Source: Isoetes taiwanensis
Taxonomy: Eukaryota; Streptophyta; Lycopodiopsida; Isoetales; Isoetaceae
Direction of reading: 5' to 3'
DNA: 64,000 bases
NCBI GenBank assembly: GCA_021234155.1
Contig: JAJEKV010000053.1
Coordinates: 1,437,307 to 1,501,306 of the forward strand
Of this stretch, positions 25,021 through 37,139 are shown one piece after another. Within the stretch, counting starts at the first letter, position 1, and each line of letters begins with the position of its first letter. The position numbers and the translations under genes were made by a program. The notes under the pieces are model-generated. The model saw only the letters and a program-made list of their open reading frames with translations. It ran no database searches and was not told the origin of the DNA.

Positions 25021-25420
25021 AAACGTATTCTGGAATACAAAGTGTATTCCAGAATAACTTTTCCACTTTCATGTGCAACCACGATCCAGTATCCCTACCT
25101 CCAAAAAAGAAACAAAAACAATCCCTTTTATTATTTAGCACCATAATCCTGTATCCCCATAAAATAAACAAAATAAAATCGCAAGGTCGTTGAAATTTAT
25201 TGAAGATACTGAAGAACCTAGTTGATGTCGCTTGGTTTTCCCCTGTCGCTATCCAGAATAGGAAATATATTCCAGATCACTGTTGAGTCTCAAAAACTTG
25301 TACAACAAAAGTGTATTCCGGAATACACTTTAGATTTCGAGCAAAACCTAAAGTGTATTCCGAAATACACTTTTGTTATCCTCGAATAGTAAAAGTATAT
25401 TTCGGAATATAATTTTGGTA
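25021..25420. repeat. Right sub-terminal palindrome array
   Basis: The same palindrome recurs near 25024-25060 (two units, partly decayed), 25307-25331 (GTGTATTCCGGAATACAC, perfect), 25351-25372 and 25391-25416. It mirrors the left array, as sub-terminal transposase-binding repeats do in several DNA transposon groups. Confidence 0.85.
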
Positions 25421-26439
25421 CTTTGAAATATTATATCATTAAAAAATGGCTCATTTTAACCTAAAAGTTACCTTTTCTGGAATACAGTCCAAGCTAGCAA
25501 AACGTTGTGTAGGATGTACACTTAAATTAGTGGTTTTCTCGAAAAACACACTGCAGGTAAATTCTAACTGTTAGGAAAAGCGTCACTTTGACATAGTCAA
25601 TTTTCTCTTTGCATAAAAAATTGAGTGATTTTGGGGGGGTCAAAATGCAATTTTATGATCAAAATATAAATTTTACCTCATTTTAGCTCTTTTTTTGGAA
25701 AAAAAGGGAATCTTTGAGGAATATTCCTTTTGCTCCCGTTTCAATGATTTGCTCCCGTTTAATATGCAACCTTGTTGGGGGTCGAGTTTAGGGATTTGGG
25801 CATTCGGGGATGGGAGCTAGTGGTGCAATGGACGATCTTGGTCTGGTGGCTCCATCTAGGAATTTTCCATTATGTGTGCTTTGAGATAAGGCAGTTGGTG
25901 CTCAACTCGAGTTACTACCAAGGAAGATCTTATGATCTTATTGTTGTTACTCATTTTGGGTCATTTGTGATCTCCTACGGTTCACTGTACTCATTTTCAT
26001 TCAGCTCAATGGAACACCACTTTGCTTCGGATGTTGTTGCTTTGCAAAGGACTTTTCAATATAATAATGTTTACAATGAATTAATCTTTGTATGAATCCT
26101 TCCTTTCACTACATCATTATATGAATCCTTTCTTTCGCTGCATCCTTTGGAAATGTTTCCAAATACTCCTTAAATTGCTTGGCCTGTTACCTACCCTCAT
26201 ATTTGTGTGGAATGAATTTCTTAAGCACTTTTCTAGCATTCTAAAAAACCTCAGGCAGCACTTATGGTCTTGTAAACTAGTATAGTGACTGGTTTTTTTA
26301 CCCAGTTTATAACCTCCTTTGTCATCAGATTCTTCTACAGCTTCATAAATCTATAGCGAACACAAAATTTAAAAATGAAGCTATGTGGTAATGAAACATA
26401 AGAAAAGCTTCGTCTTATTACCGTGTCATATATTTTCTA

Positions 26440-28060
26440 CTCTACCATGACACCAGATTTGAAATGCTGTTCTTTTGAACATGTTGGAAGCTTGCCAAGT
26501 CCACATTTATCACACTTAAGGGTGAGACAGTTATGTACATATCATTCTTTACTTTCATCCCTTGGATGAAGAAGGGACCTCCAAAGCCCACTTGTTGAAG
26601 CATACGTACTCTTCCTTGCCATCCATGTTGGTTCAGGACCACAAACTTCACAAGTGCATTTACAACTTGGACTACGAATTTTCTTCATCATATCTTACTT
26701 TGTTAATTGCAAGTCTAATAAAATCTACTCTCATATGATAGACACAGCAGCATATGTCTCTGTCCTTTACTTACCTATCATAAGGGGATTTCAAGCCATG
26801 AAAAACTGAGAAAGAAACCTCAAACTTAGGATATTCTCTTCTGAAATGTTGGTAAAATAAAACCTGCAATAATAGACACTAGAAAGCAGAATTACAGCAT
26901 GTCACAATAGCCATCATGAGCAATCAAATTAACTTGAGTCTCCTTTAGGGAATATAATGGATGCATGATCTTCATTCCTTTAGCCAATCTGGTCGTTATA
27001 AAGACACACGTGTGTTATCTCTCCAAAAATCAACTACTAGTTTTCTCTCATCATGGGAGAGTTTGCCACATGGACCGTGATCCATTACCATGTTCTGCAG
27101 CTAATTTTCTATTGACTGCAACTGACACAATTTTCCTACTCAGATTCATTTGCTTGGCAAAAGCAGACTTTTAGTTTCAACATTGACTGTAAAAGTCATT
27201 GCAGCACTTCTTGCTCTCCACACATCTATAGTTTTTGAATATTTATGAGCTGCAAAAGACTCCCTCAAATTATTAATCATTGTTTTCATTGTGTTTAATT
27301 CTTTGTTGTTGGAGAAATTTAGTTCAGGTATCCACTTTTTAGCACCCCCTAGAATTTCCACTCTTTCTTTGGATGTAGCATTCTCACACAATTCGTTCAC
27401 AAGCTTGACTAACTCTTTTGACAACTTCCCTTTTTTTCAACTGTTGAATGAACCTTTCTTACCAACAATAGAATCATTTGCAACTGCATCTTTGTTGCCA
27501 ACTGCAGCATCCATTTTTCTTTTCTTCATTCTTTGAATCCTTCTTATCTTGGCCTATCACTTTTAGAAGAAATTTCATGATTTTCTTGGTTTGCAGGCAC
27601 TGCATGGTTTATCGCACCTACATTGATGAAACAATTAGAACTACAGTCAGAACTAAATTTATCAATGTAGACTACTGTGTTCAATTGAGATATTCCTTTT
27701 ATGAGAATCAGTTCCAAGCTCTCTTACACCATACTCTCCTGTAATTTTAGCATGTCAGTTTACTTTGTATAAACTAATTAACAAATTTGACTTGATTATA
27801 GTGGTTAAATGCATACTCAACATGCTAAAATCATATTCAAAGTCTGTAAAATTAGCAGGCCCCATTGAAACATCATCATTGAATGAATTTTGTTCATCTG
27901 AAAGCATTACATATTTACAGTCAACAATTTTAAACAAAGAAGATAGTAATTTAATAGCAGAAGCATTTAACAAGAACTAACTTGCTTCCATCTTCTTGAT
28001 GAAACTCTTGATCTGAATTTTCGGCTTCATTTGTAGTTTCTTCATTCCCTGCAAAATCCA
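26440..28060 (-). pseudogene. Unidentified multi-exon gene relic
   Basis: Several exon-like pieces lie in order on the minus strand. A candidate first exon near 28057-27975 starts MDFAGNEETTNEAEN and ends before GTTAGT. Another near 27910-27815 includes FTDFEYDFSM after a CTTTCAG acceptor. A third spans 27545-27146, is Lys/Glu-rich and contains KELVKLVNELCENATSKERV. The last, near 26660-26440, has paired cysteines (CKCTCEVCGPEP, later CDKCGLGKLPTC), like a zinc-binding module. In-frame stops interrupt the third and last pieces, so it is probably a decayed gene. I do not recognise the family. The cysteine spacing could equally come from a transposon protein. Confidence 0.35.
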
Positions 28061-28073
28061 TAGTAAATAAGTA

Positions 28074-28330
28074 CTAGAAACGTGTGCCCGGCGATGCCGG
28101 GCATAAATGCCTTTTGTCTTTATGGCTAGCCAGGCATTAACTTCCTTTTGTGTGTTATGCTAGTGTATGAATTTCGTTTTGTGTGTATTTGATGGCCTTT
28201 TGTGTGCCTTTTGTATCTTATAGCTAGTGCCTTATGTGTGCTAATGGCTAGCGTGTGGTAATGCTTTTTGTATTCTAAAGCTATTGTGCAATAATTAGCT
28301 CATGTAGTTGTTAATTAATTTTTTTGTCCT
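28074..28330 (-). mobile_element. Helitron-type 3' end with hairpin
   Basis: On the minus strand a hairpin GCCCGGC-ATC-GCCGGGC (28102-28086) is followed 8 bases later by CTAG at 28077-28074 and then T. That is the arrangement of a Helitron 3' terminus (hairpin, short spacer, CTRR, host T). Sequence inside the end is rich in the phrase GCCTTTTGTGTG. The 5' end was not located, so the inner boundary given is arbitrary. Confidence 0.5.
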
Positions 28331-29540
28331 CCCTTGTGGTAGTGAATGATAGGTGAAACAATGGATGATAGGAACCTTGTTTCGGTTTGCAGAGGGTTGT
28401 TTTCCAATCTTCAATTGGTACTTAGCTCTATTCTGCTAATTTGGGTTAGCTTATATCTTTCTCACATTTCAAATTTCTTGTAAATTAAAATCCAGATGAA
28501 GCAACTTAATTTCGGCCAGATTGTATAGGGGAATGGAGGTTGGGGCATCCATTCCGATTTCCAGGTGACCCGCTCCCGGCACCAACTTCCATTCCGCGTT
28601 ATTGGCTACTGCCATGCGTCGGCACCAAAATGCACGCCACTAAAAATAATGAACCCAACTTCTATATTGTGTGCTAGCAAAGTCGATGGAGTACTTTTTG
28701 AGGGTTTATCATGGGCACAGACCCACAGTGAAATCCGGCACGTCCTCTCATATTCACCAAGACTGGTGAGATAAGGAGTTGTAGCCTGTATTTAAAGAGA
28801 GGAGATGCATTTCAGGCTCTTGTGAGTGATATTCTTCTTTGTTTTACTGCATGGTGTTCAAAGGCGGATTAGTGGATTCAAATCCCACAATGCCAAAAGC
28901 CCCTGCTATGTTCTTAAGGTGTGGTAGGTGTAGAGTGGCGTGGGGTGTGTGGTATTACAATGTTTTTTTTTTCTTGTTTGGTTTATTCTGCTATCATGAC
29001 TCTTGCTTTTTGTTCCTTATGTATGTGTACATGTATAAATACATGTACATGAAGCACTTTCTTATACATTTATACATGGGTGTGAGGTGGAAATTCCATA
29101 TCCCTTGGTTTAGGATATTCCTTCCACCAACTCTTTCTTGACAATAATCAATTTGAAGCAGATTTCTCAAACTACGCGTCTTAGATTCAATCCTTATAAA
29201 TGAATAGTCTAAACTGTCACTCTAGTAGCATAGAAGAACATGACAACGTGGTAAGCTGTACATAGAGAATAATATTGGTATATATCCTATAAGCATTATA
29301 CAAATCATGGCAACTAAAATACACTAAAGAGAAGAGAGACGTTTAAACCCGATATCAATCATCATAATGCTCACGCCAGAAAAAAACGGACAACCCTCCG
29401 TCCAAAAGCACCTTGTTTTTGTTCTTTATATTGAATTTCCTGTTACAAATGGTACAAAGATCAAGGGTTTGAGAATTTCAAAATACAAACACACGCTTTG
29501 CTTCGTTTTCTAGTACAAACCTGTTTCTACCTTTTCCTAC

Positions 29541-30770
29541 CTAGTGCATGTTAGAATCCTTTATAGCCGTATTCAGTTGACCAACCAGGAGAAGAGTATT
29601 TTGAAGAAATGGTTCATAGTTCAGCTCTCTCTCTTTCAACTCCACCTCTACAAATTAGGAAAATGGGCGCAATATTAGCAACACCTACGTCTTAAAGTCA
29701 ATCTTAAAGTCAACCACGTATCAACAAAGACATGACTAATGGATAAATACCTTCCTTTAAGACCCTATTTCTTTGCCGAAGAGCAGATAGCCTCTCGTTT
29801 AATGCCCTAAGCTTTGAGTGCTCCACACTTTCATCAAGAATTTTTTGAATATTTGCTACTTCTTCAGATAGAGCATTAACCTTTTCTCGCAAGCCAGATG
29901 TTTCTTCCTCAAGTGTTCTCTATTCAACTTCCAAATTCTGCATGAAAGTTTGTCCCCTCGGGAACATGCTTACCCTCCTAATATGCGAGTAAAGAATTAC
30001 CGTGACACTTCTGCCCGGAATGAGTTCGCATATCTTCAAGATTGTTGAACTTTAAAATGTCCTCTTCCAATCTCGCATAATAGAATCTCTTATGCTTGCA
30101 ATTTCATCATTTACATTGGCTTCCATTTCATCTATCTTCTTCGATTCTCCTTGTCGATATTTGGTTACGCAAAACAGGGATATTTAAGTTGGAACTTCAA
30201 AAAAAAAAAAAAAAAAAAAAATTGATTACTAAAAGCAAAGAACCTTTCTCAAGTTCTTCAATGTCTTCAACCTTCTTTCATGTTCTTTCATAATCTCCCC
30301 GATTTTCTTTTTTCCAATCCATTTGCCTTAATTTGTTTGCAATATCAACGGGTACATTAGTATTATGCACATGTGGGCACTTCAGTCAATTCTATTGCAT
30401 GTAATGACCAAGAACTACCATAAATACTCATATGTTCTTCATCTAAGAACTTGTAGATAGTATACGAAAAGTAATAAAGAAAATCCATAGTACCTGACTG
30501 ATTTGCTCTAGTAGTTGCACAATTCTTTCCTGAGCAAGTTGGATCGTCTTTTCTTGTGTAGCTCGGGTGTTCTCAAAACTATCAAAAATTCCTACATTCT
30601 CCTCTCCTTTTCATGCATTTCTAAGAAGTATGGATTGGGAAGTATTTCCTATTCTTCTGCTAGCAGCCCCGTCCAAAATTTCAAGGATATGTTTGCATTC
30701 ACAGCCTCCCTTACAAATGTTTCAAGGATATATTTGCATTCAGCCTGACAAATACCAGTCAACATAGAGA
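29541..30770 (-). pseudogene. IFT74: IFT74 pseudogene (intraflagellar transport)
   Basis: IFT74 is a coiled-coil subunit of the IFT-B complex that carries tubulin into cilia and flagella. The minus strand keeps its C-terminal half. 30655-30494 reads a frame with FENTRATQEKTIQLAQERIV then QLLEQISQ, ending at a GT donor. Near 30150-30010 is KKIDEMEANVNDEIASI followed, in another frame, by ILKFNNLEDMRTHSG. 29895-29751 reads LSEEVANIQKILDESVEHSK and RNRVLKE. The last exon 29647-29541 reads VELKERELNYEPFLQNTLLL to DSNMH and a stop. The order and the final YxPxxxN block match the family C-terminus. Stops and frame changes near 29920, 30000-30060 and 30600, and the absence of the N-terminal half, mark it as broken. 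No other IFT gene lies nearby. Confidence 0.7.
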
Positions 30771-31639
30771 TAGATAATAAGAAATGGCTAAAAAACTAAA
30801 GCATTATACATATCTGGGTTATTACTGATCGCTAATTAAAAAGAGGACACCGAAGCAATGCAAAAAAATAAGTATTTTAATACCCGTAGTAGGCTGTGTG
30901 GAAGCTGAAAATCTTCTTGTCAAGTAGACATTTCGTGGATGTCCTTATAAGCTGGAAAAAAAATCTGTAAGTAGAGTTCCATCCATGGAATGAAGCTTAA
31001 GCCATAGGCAAATGAGAATGAGAATAGGGGCAAAACGCAAGGAGCTCACTCTTGGCAGATCAAGAAAAAATAATGCATAGATGAGAAACCAGAAAATCGA
31101 CAGGTTTTTTCTTCGGCAAACCTGCCAGAGTTGCCGTAGCCAAGGAAATGCAGTTGTCCGACTTCTTGAGCGAAAAGACAGACGTAAAGTATAAGCGCGC
31201 TTATCTAAAGTCTATAGACTTATAAGGTTTTTACCGAGAAAAGTCTGAGATGCAGAGGCCATAGGCAAGTCCGACGGTGAGCGCGCCTCGCCAGAATGCT
31301 TTGAAATATGAAAATGAGAGGAAGACCAGACAGAAAAGGAAACAAAAGTCCCGCAAGGGGTAAAAGGGAACGCCGCATGCGTCTGCACTGCGGCGTTCCA
31401 GGCACAAAGTCCAACACTCTCCCATTTTAAAAAAGAAGATTGCAAGGTCTGCCATTGTTGCCTCTAATCAAAAGGTAACTGTACATGATGAAATGCGAGC
31501 TGCAGTCTCGATTTATGAAGGTAATTCTTCAAGATAACTTTCTGCATATTAGGAAAAGCACTCCAGAAATCATTCAGGCTTGTTGACAACTCTTGCATGC
31601 CCGTAGCAATCTCCTGGCATCCAAATGCACACAATTCTT

Positions 31640-32777
31640 GGATACAAGAGAAAGGAATTTATGATTTCAATTAAGAACCATAGCTGTGCTTCCAGAAATG
31701 CTGAAACAACATAATTTTGAAGCTGCAACATATGAATTGGGCAGGAACATCAATCTTTGCAAACTAATGCCTGCAGGGCTATATATGATAATTTGGTTAC
31801 CAAATTCTGTCCCCTAGGATGTGGTGAGGAAGAAACATCCAATCATGTCTTTCTATGCCAAAAGGTCACTGAATTTTGGACCTGGACAACTCAAATCAAT
31901 CTTGGCTTCCCCACAGACATTCTGGAATTTTTAGATGGAAAGTCAAAGATGATCAATTCTACTCGGACTCTGAGCTGCTGGATAGTATGGAAACATAGGA
32001 ATTTGGTAGCTCTGCAACACAAAAATGTTAACATTCTTTGGAAAGCTAGCTTTCTTGCTGCCTTGCAAGATATGGCTATGGCTCACAAGATTCACAAAGG
32101 AGACAAATATGATAAAGCCTGGAATCAAATTGGAAGATTCCAAGGCTTATATAACTTTTGTGTTATGACTCTAACTGATGTCCATGGTGTGCTGCACAGA
32201 TCAGCAGAAGAGACTTGACACAAAAGGAGTGCCTTCTCAATGGAAGGATAGCTTTGATGATGAACCTATTTCTCGGTTCTCGGATTTGGATATATCAGGT
32301 CACCTTGTCCTCCTTAAACAGGAGATGATCCACTCCTCAGCCATCAAAAGGTTACTGGACAAGCCTGAGATCTGGAGGTATAACAATCTGAAACCCTTTT
32401 TTGTCTCCCTGTACCATAAATGGCAGCAAAAAAAGGGCGGCTCGGGTTTTGATGCTCCTAGATTTCACAAGTTATAGCACTACTAAACTTGACGAAATGC
32501 TCAACATATTTGGAAGTACAGCAGTGAAGGATCTGACTATGCAGGATCTCTTAGATGCAGTATACAGTTGAAAACTTCTTCTTTGGGAGAATTGTTCTTG
32601 CTATTTTTGAATTGAGATGCTTGTAGTCTCTGATTTTCTTGTTGCACTCCATGATATAAGGAGTTCTGAGACAATTGGCGTCACTACATGTGCACCCTCT
32701 AATATGTATTTACTCTAAATGAATAGAAAAGACAACCTTGCCATAAAAAAAAAAAGAAAAAAAGAAAAAAAAAAAGA
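31640..32777 (+). mobile_element. L1-type LINE, 3' part with poly-A tail
   Basis: The ORF at 31757-32218 contains the zinc-binding domain that follows plant LINE reverse transcriptases (zf-RVT): CPLGCGEEETSNHVFLC, then W and a later WIVWKHRN. A second frame (32178-32477) continues with WKDSFDDEPISRF and WRYNNLKPFF. The reverse transcriptase itself is missing, so the copy is 5'-truncated. The 3' end is ACAACCTTGCCAT followed by an A-rich tail at about 32745-32777. It differs from the simple-repeat-tailed LINE family elsewhere in the window. Confidence 0.75.
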
Positions 32778-32779
32778 AC

Positions 32780-35700
32780 TTTTAAATCTGTTCAAACAGA
32801 CTTTTACCATAGTTAACACAAGCACAATAGACATGCATATTTATCAAGCAGGGACTATATAAGTAACTCTGCCCTAAATAATGAACCTGCCCTTCATTTT
32901 ACATTCCATAGACATGCCCATAAGATAAATACAATCGACAGAGAACCACAATAGACAGGAAAATTTTATCTGCAAAGAATATCTAAGCTCCTACCCTAAA
33001 TATTTAATCTAAGTGCATCCGTAATTCGCCGCATGCATGTTAATAGAGGCATTCCAAACAGCTAGATCCAACTCTGGATGCTTCAATCCAGGTAATTCTT
33101 AGTATTAACCACCCCAATAGCACGTAGAAGCCACCTGTTCCAAAGGTGTGAAGCTGCATCATCATACATAAATATTAACAAATGGTTTCATACTCTAACC
33201 CTAAGGCCAGCCCTATTTTCTAATGATCTGTAGACTATTAAATCACCATGTAGTGGAGCAATTTTCACATTTATATAAGACTTTATACCGAGAGATCAAA
33301 AGCCTTCATTTGTCGTGGCATATTCTCCATATACTCCATCATATTGATAATCTGGAAAAGATATTACCATCTTAAAGTGTGAAACTGCAATATTTTCTGC
33401 TATCTAATGCCTGCCAACATGTGATCATGAAATATCTTCAGGAACTGGGAGCATACTAGCAGGATAAAAAACTAGCAGGAGAACAATCATAGCTCCTATT
33501 CCAACAAGTATATTCTTTTCAATAATTATTTATAGCTTTGTAAACCTGTGGACAAAGCCATGGAAGCAGCATATAGAGCATTTATTACTGACATGACCCT
33601 GGCAATTTCAACTGCTTCTGTAGAATCAAAATTCCAGTTAGACTAGCACATTTACTAATTAGACTAGCATTTGTTCTTTCAACCTTCAGGTTCAAGACCT
33701 GTAGAAAAATAGTGTGCAGGTCCACCATGCAGATCACTGAAGCTTGTTCAATCCCACCTCAGAAACAAGTTAACATGTTCACAACTTTAAGAAGCACCTT
33801 AAGCTTTAAGCAGGAGTATTTTAGCCATTATATTCACTGTAATCTTCTCACCAAGTGGACAGCTAGATCTAGGTGCTAACCTCCAATTATTAACCAGATC
33901 ATCATTTATTGACACTATTCAGGCATGGTGTCAAATATAAAGCACAGTGGAGAAATCCCATGCCGACCCAATAAAGTCCACATGTCTATTCTATTGTTAT
34001 TTTAAATCTCCTTTTAACTTCATGTCAGTTCTAAATCCACCAAGGGATAGTGCAAAAGCTCAGTACATGTTAGAGTAGTTTTCATATATTTAGTGCCTCT
34101 GACAGACATACGGTAAATAGAAGCTAAGAGCTAAAACTCAGACAAACACTGAAATCCAAAATATGGCTAGCAATGGATATCCTAAGAAGCGAATAAGAGC
34201 ATAACCACTCTATAGTTACAAATTTAAGTTGGCATAATTATTCGTAGCTTTCCAAATGCATACTCAGCAGCTTGTTTTGTTATCCCATTTCTCTACCAAT
34301 TTAAGAGTCAGGGAATATTCTATGGCCATGCAATTAGAAGCATAGTAACTGTAACTTTATAATAGGCACAATCTTTAAGTACAAGCAACCCGGTCCATAT
34401 GCCATTACTCTCTGTTAGATCACTTATGCATAATATTATATGTGCCTCTGCCCACTACAGAAATTTGTTGTAGAAGATAAGTTACCCAAAGAGTCAGAAA
34501 ATATCATGACATTCCTTATCATGGCTCTTCCTTATAGGCAATTGCAGCCCCTTATGCACAAAAATGCGTACTCTAAAGTATTATTCACTAAGGAGTCAAA
34601 ATTGTTCTGAATTTCAAGCTTTATCATAATTAAAACACATATTCCTTAGAAGCATTCAATAAATGAAACTAGTCAGACCTGAGAGGAGCCTTTGTGCCAC
34701 AATATTGCCTTCAATTTCGTTGTTGATATGTAAATTACTAGTAGCTCCACCAATGTCTTGTTTATTCACATACGCATCAGCTTTCCTGCATTTCATCTTC
34801 TGGCTCGCATTGAGCAATATAAATTGGATCAGTTGCTTGCAATCCATTATCTGAATTTGCCACAAAATTCATCACAGAATTATTAGCAAAGCCTAAAGCT
34901 TAGAATGCATTAACCACTGAATTTGCCACAAAACTCGACAGAGAATTCTCAACACTGCCAAAATCTTTGCATTTCCAGGATCACATTCAATCCAGGGGCA
35001 ATCAGAATTAGAAAACCTTGTTCTTCTTTATAGATCTATATTTTTCTTCCTTGATTCTCTTCCCTATCGCAAATATCAGTGCACATGTCCTTATCAGATC
35101 ATGTTTTAGATTATCAGTGCATATGTCCTTATGTCCACTGCAAGAAATCCTTTCATACTGCATTCTGGCAGAAAGAATCTGCATGATTCTAATATCAGGG
35201 TTTACTCATCCACAAGCATCATAACCTCTAGCTAAATCTCAGTTATGAAAAATAATCATCATAAAAAGGCCAATGAATGCAGTTACAAACATGCAAACAA
35301 ACTTTAGTACTTTAAGCTTTGGCAGAAGCTTTCGAGCTTTTAAAAAAACCTTATCTCTTTAGTTATCTAACAACATTGTAGCCCTGTGCACAGAGCCCAA
35401 TACCACAACAGTAATGCCATTAATTATCAAAGGAAATCTAATATGTTCAGCTTATTTTCTATGATCAGAATTACATGTTAAGCTGCACGGATTAACCCTT
35501 CATCATCATGTCTACACTGTAAGAATAATGATGTAAAAACTGCTAGGTGTCTAGATTTGTGTACCACAAGCATAAGCAAACCTGAATTCATACATAATAT
35601 TAAAAAAATATGTCATTAAGGCTAGGCATCCTTACTAATACCTTTATTTTCTAGTCCATGGCAATTGACGTTCTATTCATTGTACAGATTACTCTATTCT

Positions 35701-36180
35701 TAGAATGAAGCTCAAATAGAATAAAAAATCAATTTACTCTATTCTTAGAATGAAGCTCAAGTAGAATAAAAAATCTTTCACACCTGAATGGCTCGAAATT
35801 GTTTTGCTCATGTCTTGAGCAACATCATCATCATGATTTATACTTGGAGTAGCAACCATATTCGGCACTCTTTTTCGCATCCACATGGACTTCCACAGAT
35901 CTTGAGTTTTTCTGCTACCCCTTTTGCATTGCAACACCTTTTGCATTGCTAGCTTGATCTGCATATTGTACAATAAATTTCCACTGGTTTGGCCATCATT
36001 CTTCATTGCAAACATTGGATCTATGCTTGTTCCAGGAGCTACCATTGTTCCTAGCAGCAGGGCCTACTTAGGAGAAACCAAAATAGCCCTTAGATCTGGT
36101 TGCAAAATAGCCAATTGATTTGCTCTGGTCTGCTTCATGTCGCTGCTGTAGGAAGATGCCGAAAGGCATAGCTTAGGGTT
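32780..36180. other. Anonymous stretch with isolated exon-like ORFs (minus strand)
   Basis: Two minus-strand segments look exon-like. One is at 34851-34675 (CAG acceptor; contains KQDIGGATSNLHINNEIEGN; ends CTCTCAG/GTCTG). The other is at about 36045-35784 (contains KNDGQTSGNLLYNMQIKLAM; ends CATTCAG/GTGTG). Upstream of the latter, near 36180-36210 on the minus strand, are two AACCCTAA boxes of the kind seen near plant promoters. I recognise no family and the frames do not join cleanly. Small direct duplications lie at 34856-34945 (~75 bp) and 35689-35780 (~45 bp). Confidence 0.3.
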
Positions 36181-36585
36181 TTGCCATGAACTCGTACCTT
36201 CATTAGGGTTTCACAGAGCATACTTCCATGGAAATTCGATAATACAATGGTTTTAACATGTGAAAATAATGGAAAGCACTAATACAATGGTTTTTTTATT
36301 TTTCAATCAGTGCACATATTGGGCTCCATACCACATAAATATCTTCGTTTTTTCAACAACCCAACAAAAGCCTTAATATTCAAGCAACTTTATACAGACC
36401 GCTTGAAGCTTACACCAGATGGGTATAAAGGCCGTATGTCGTATACATCGATCAGTATACACGCCACATGTCATTTTCCCTAAAAATATAGCCCTATTTC
36501 ATGCATATAGAGACAATGTTTAAATACATACAGTACAAATAGTATACAACCTTGTATTCAATGTTCATGCATTCCATACTATTCA

Positions 36586-36753
<168 letters not shown>

Positions 36754-36761
36754 CCCCTGGG

Positions 36762-36874
36762 CAGGAAAATTCCAATTTGAATTGGGCATTACAAACTTGA
36801 ATTTCGGGATTGATGACTTGGCCAAAAGTAGCGTTTCTGATGGAGCTTGAACACCCGTTCAAGGCTGGCTATGG
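36762..36874. repeat. Dispersed ~115-bp repeat, copy 1
   Basis: Starts GGGCAGGAAAATTCCAATTT directly after the (AAT)n and A run, and ends GGCTGGCTATGGCG. A second copy (about 95% identical by eye) is at 44523-44641, also directly after an A run. Nature unknown. Confidence 0.85.
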
Positions 36875-36878
36875 CGTT

Positions 36879-37133
36879 GAAGAAATATCATCTGTATGTT
36901 AATGTACAAGAAATAACCATAAATGACTCAGATTAATTTTGATACCTTCACATAGGACAAGAATGTGCTCAATTGCTTAAGACTACGACTATAGGGAAAT
37001 ATTAGACATCCAACAAATAGCTAGACACTTAGCCTTGCATGCCAACTTATTTGAGTTGGTCAGAACGGAGATAAGTTGAGTAAATACATTTCTAAGCAGA
37101 TATATTTCCTTGGGAAAAATATATACATAAAAA
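36879..37133 (+). repeat. A-tailed ~255-bp repeat, copy 1
   Basis: Nearly identical to 40556-40829. Both start AAGAAATATCA and end TATACAT followed by an A run (9 A here, about 26 in the other). The shared 3' A run fits retroposition of the same transcript, for example a 5'-truncated LINE or SINE, but no protein or tRNA-like part is visible. Confidence 0.85.
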
Positions 37134-37139
37134 AAAATC

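Larger units (their letters stand above)
22477..25776. mobile_element. 3.3-kb DNA transposon-like element with TIRs and sub-terminal palindromes
   Basis: The left end reads AACAAGATTGCAAATTAAAC and then GGGAG. The right end, reverse-complemented, reads AACAAGGTTGCATATTAAAC and then GGGAG (about 23 of 25 bases equal). Similarity resumes further in with AAAGATTCCCTTT on both sides, giving imperfect inverted repeats of about 75 bases. Both ends are bordered by GGGG, a possible 4-base target duplication. Inside each end is an array of the palindrome GTGTATTCCGGAATACAC and variants. Internal minus-strand ORFs at 23583-23921 and 24170-24547 show no transposase motif, so this looks non-autonomous or too decayed to classify. 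The superfamily is not assigned. Confidence 0.65.

Noticed and set aside
28850-28890. tRNA-like string GGATTCAAATCCCACAATGCC
   Set aside because: Only a B-box-like phrase; acceptor and anticodon stems cannot be formed from the neighbouring sequence.
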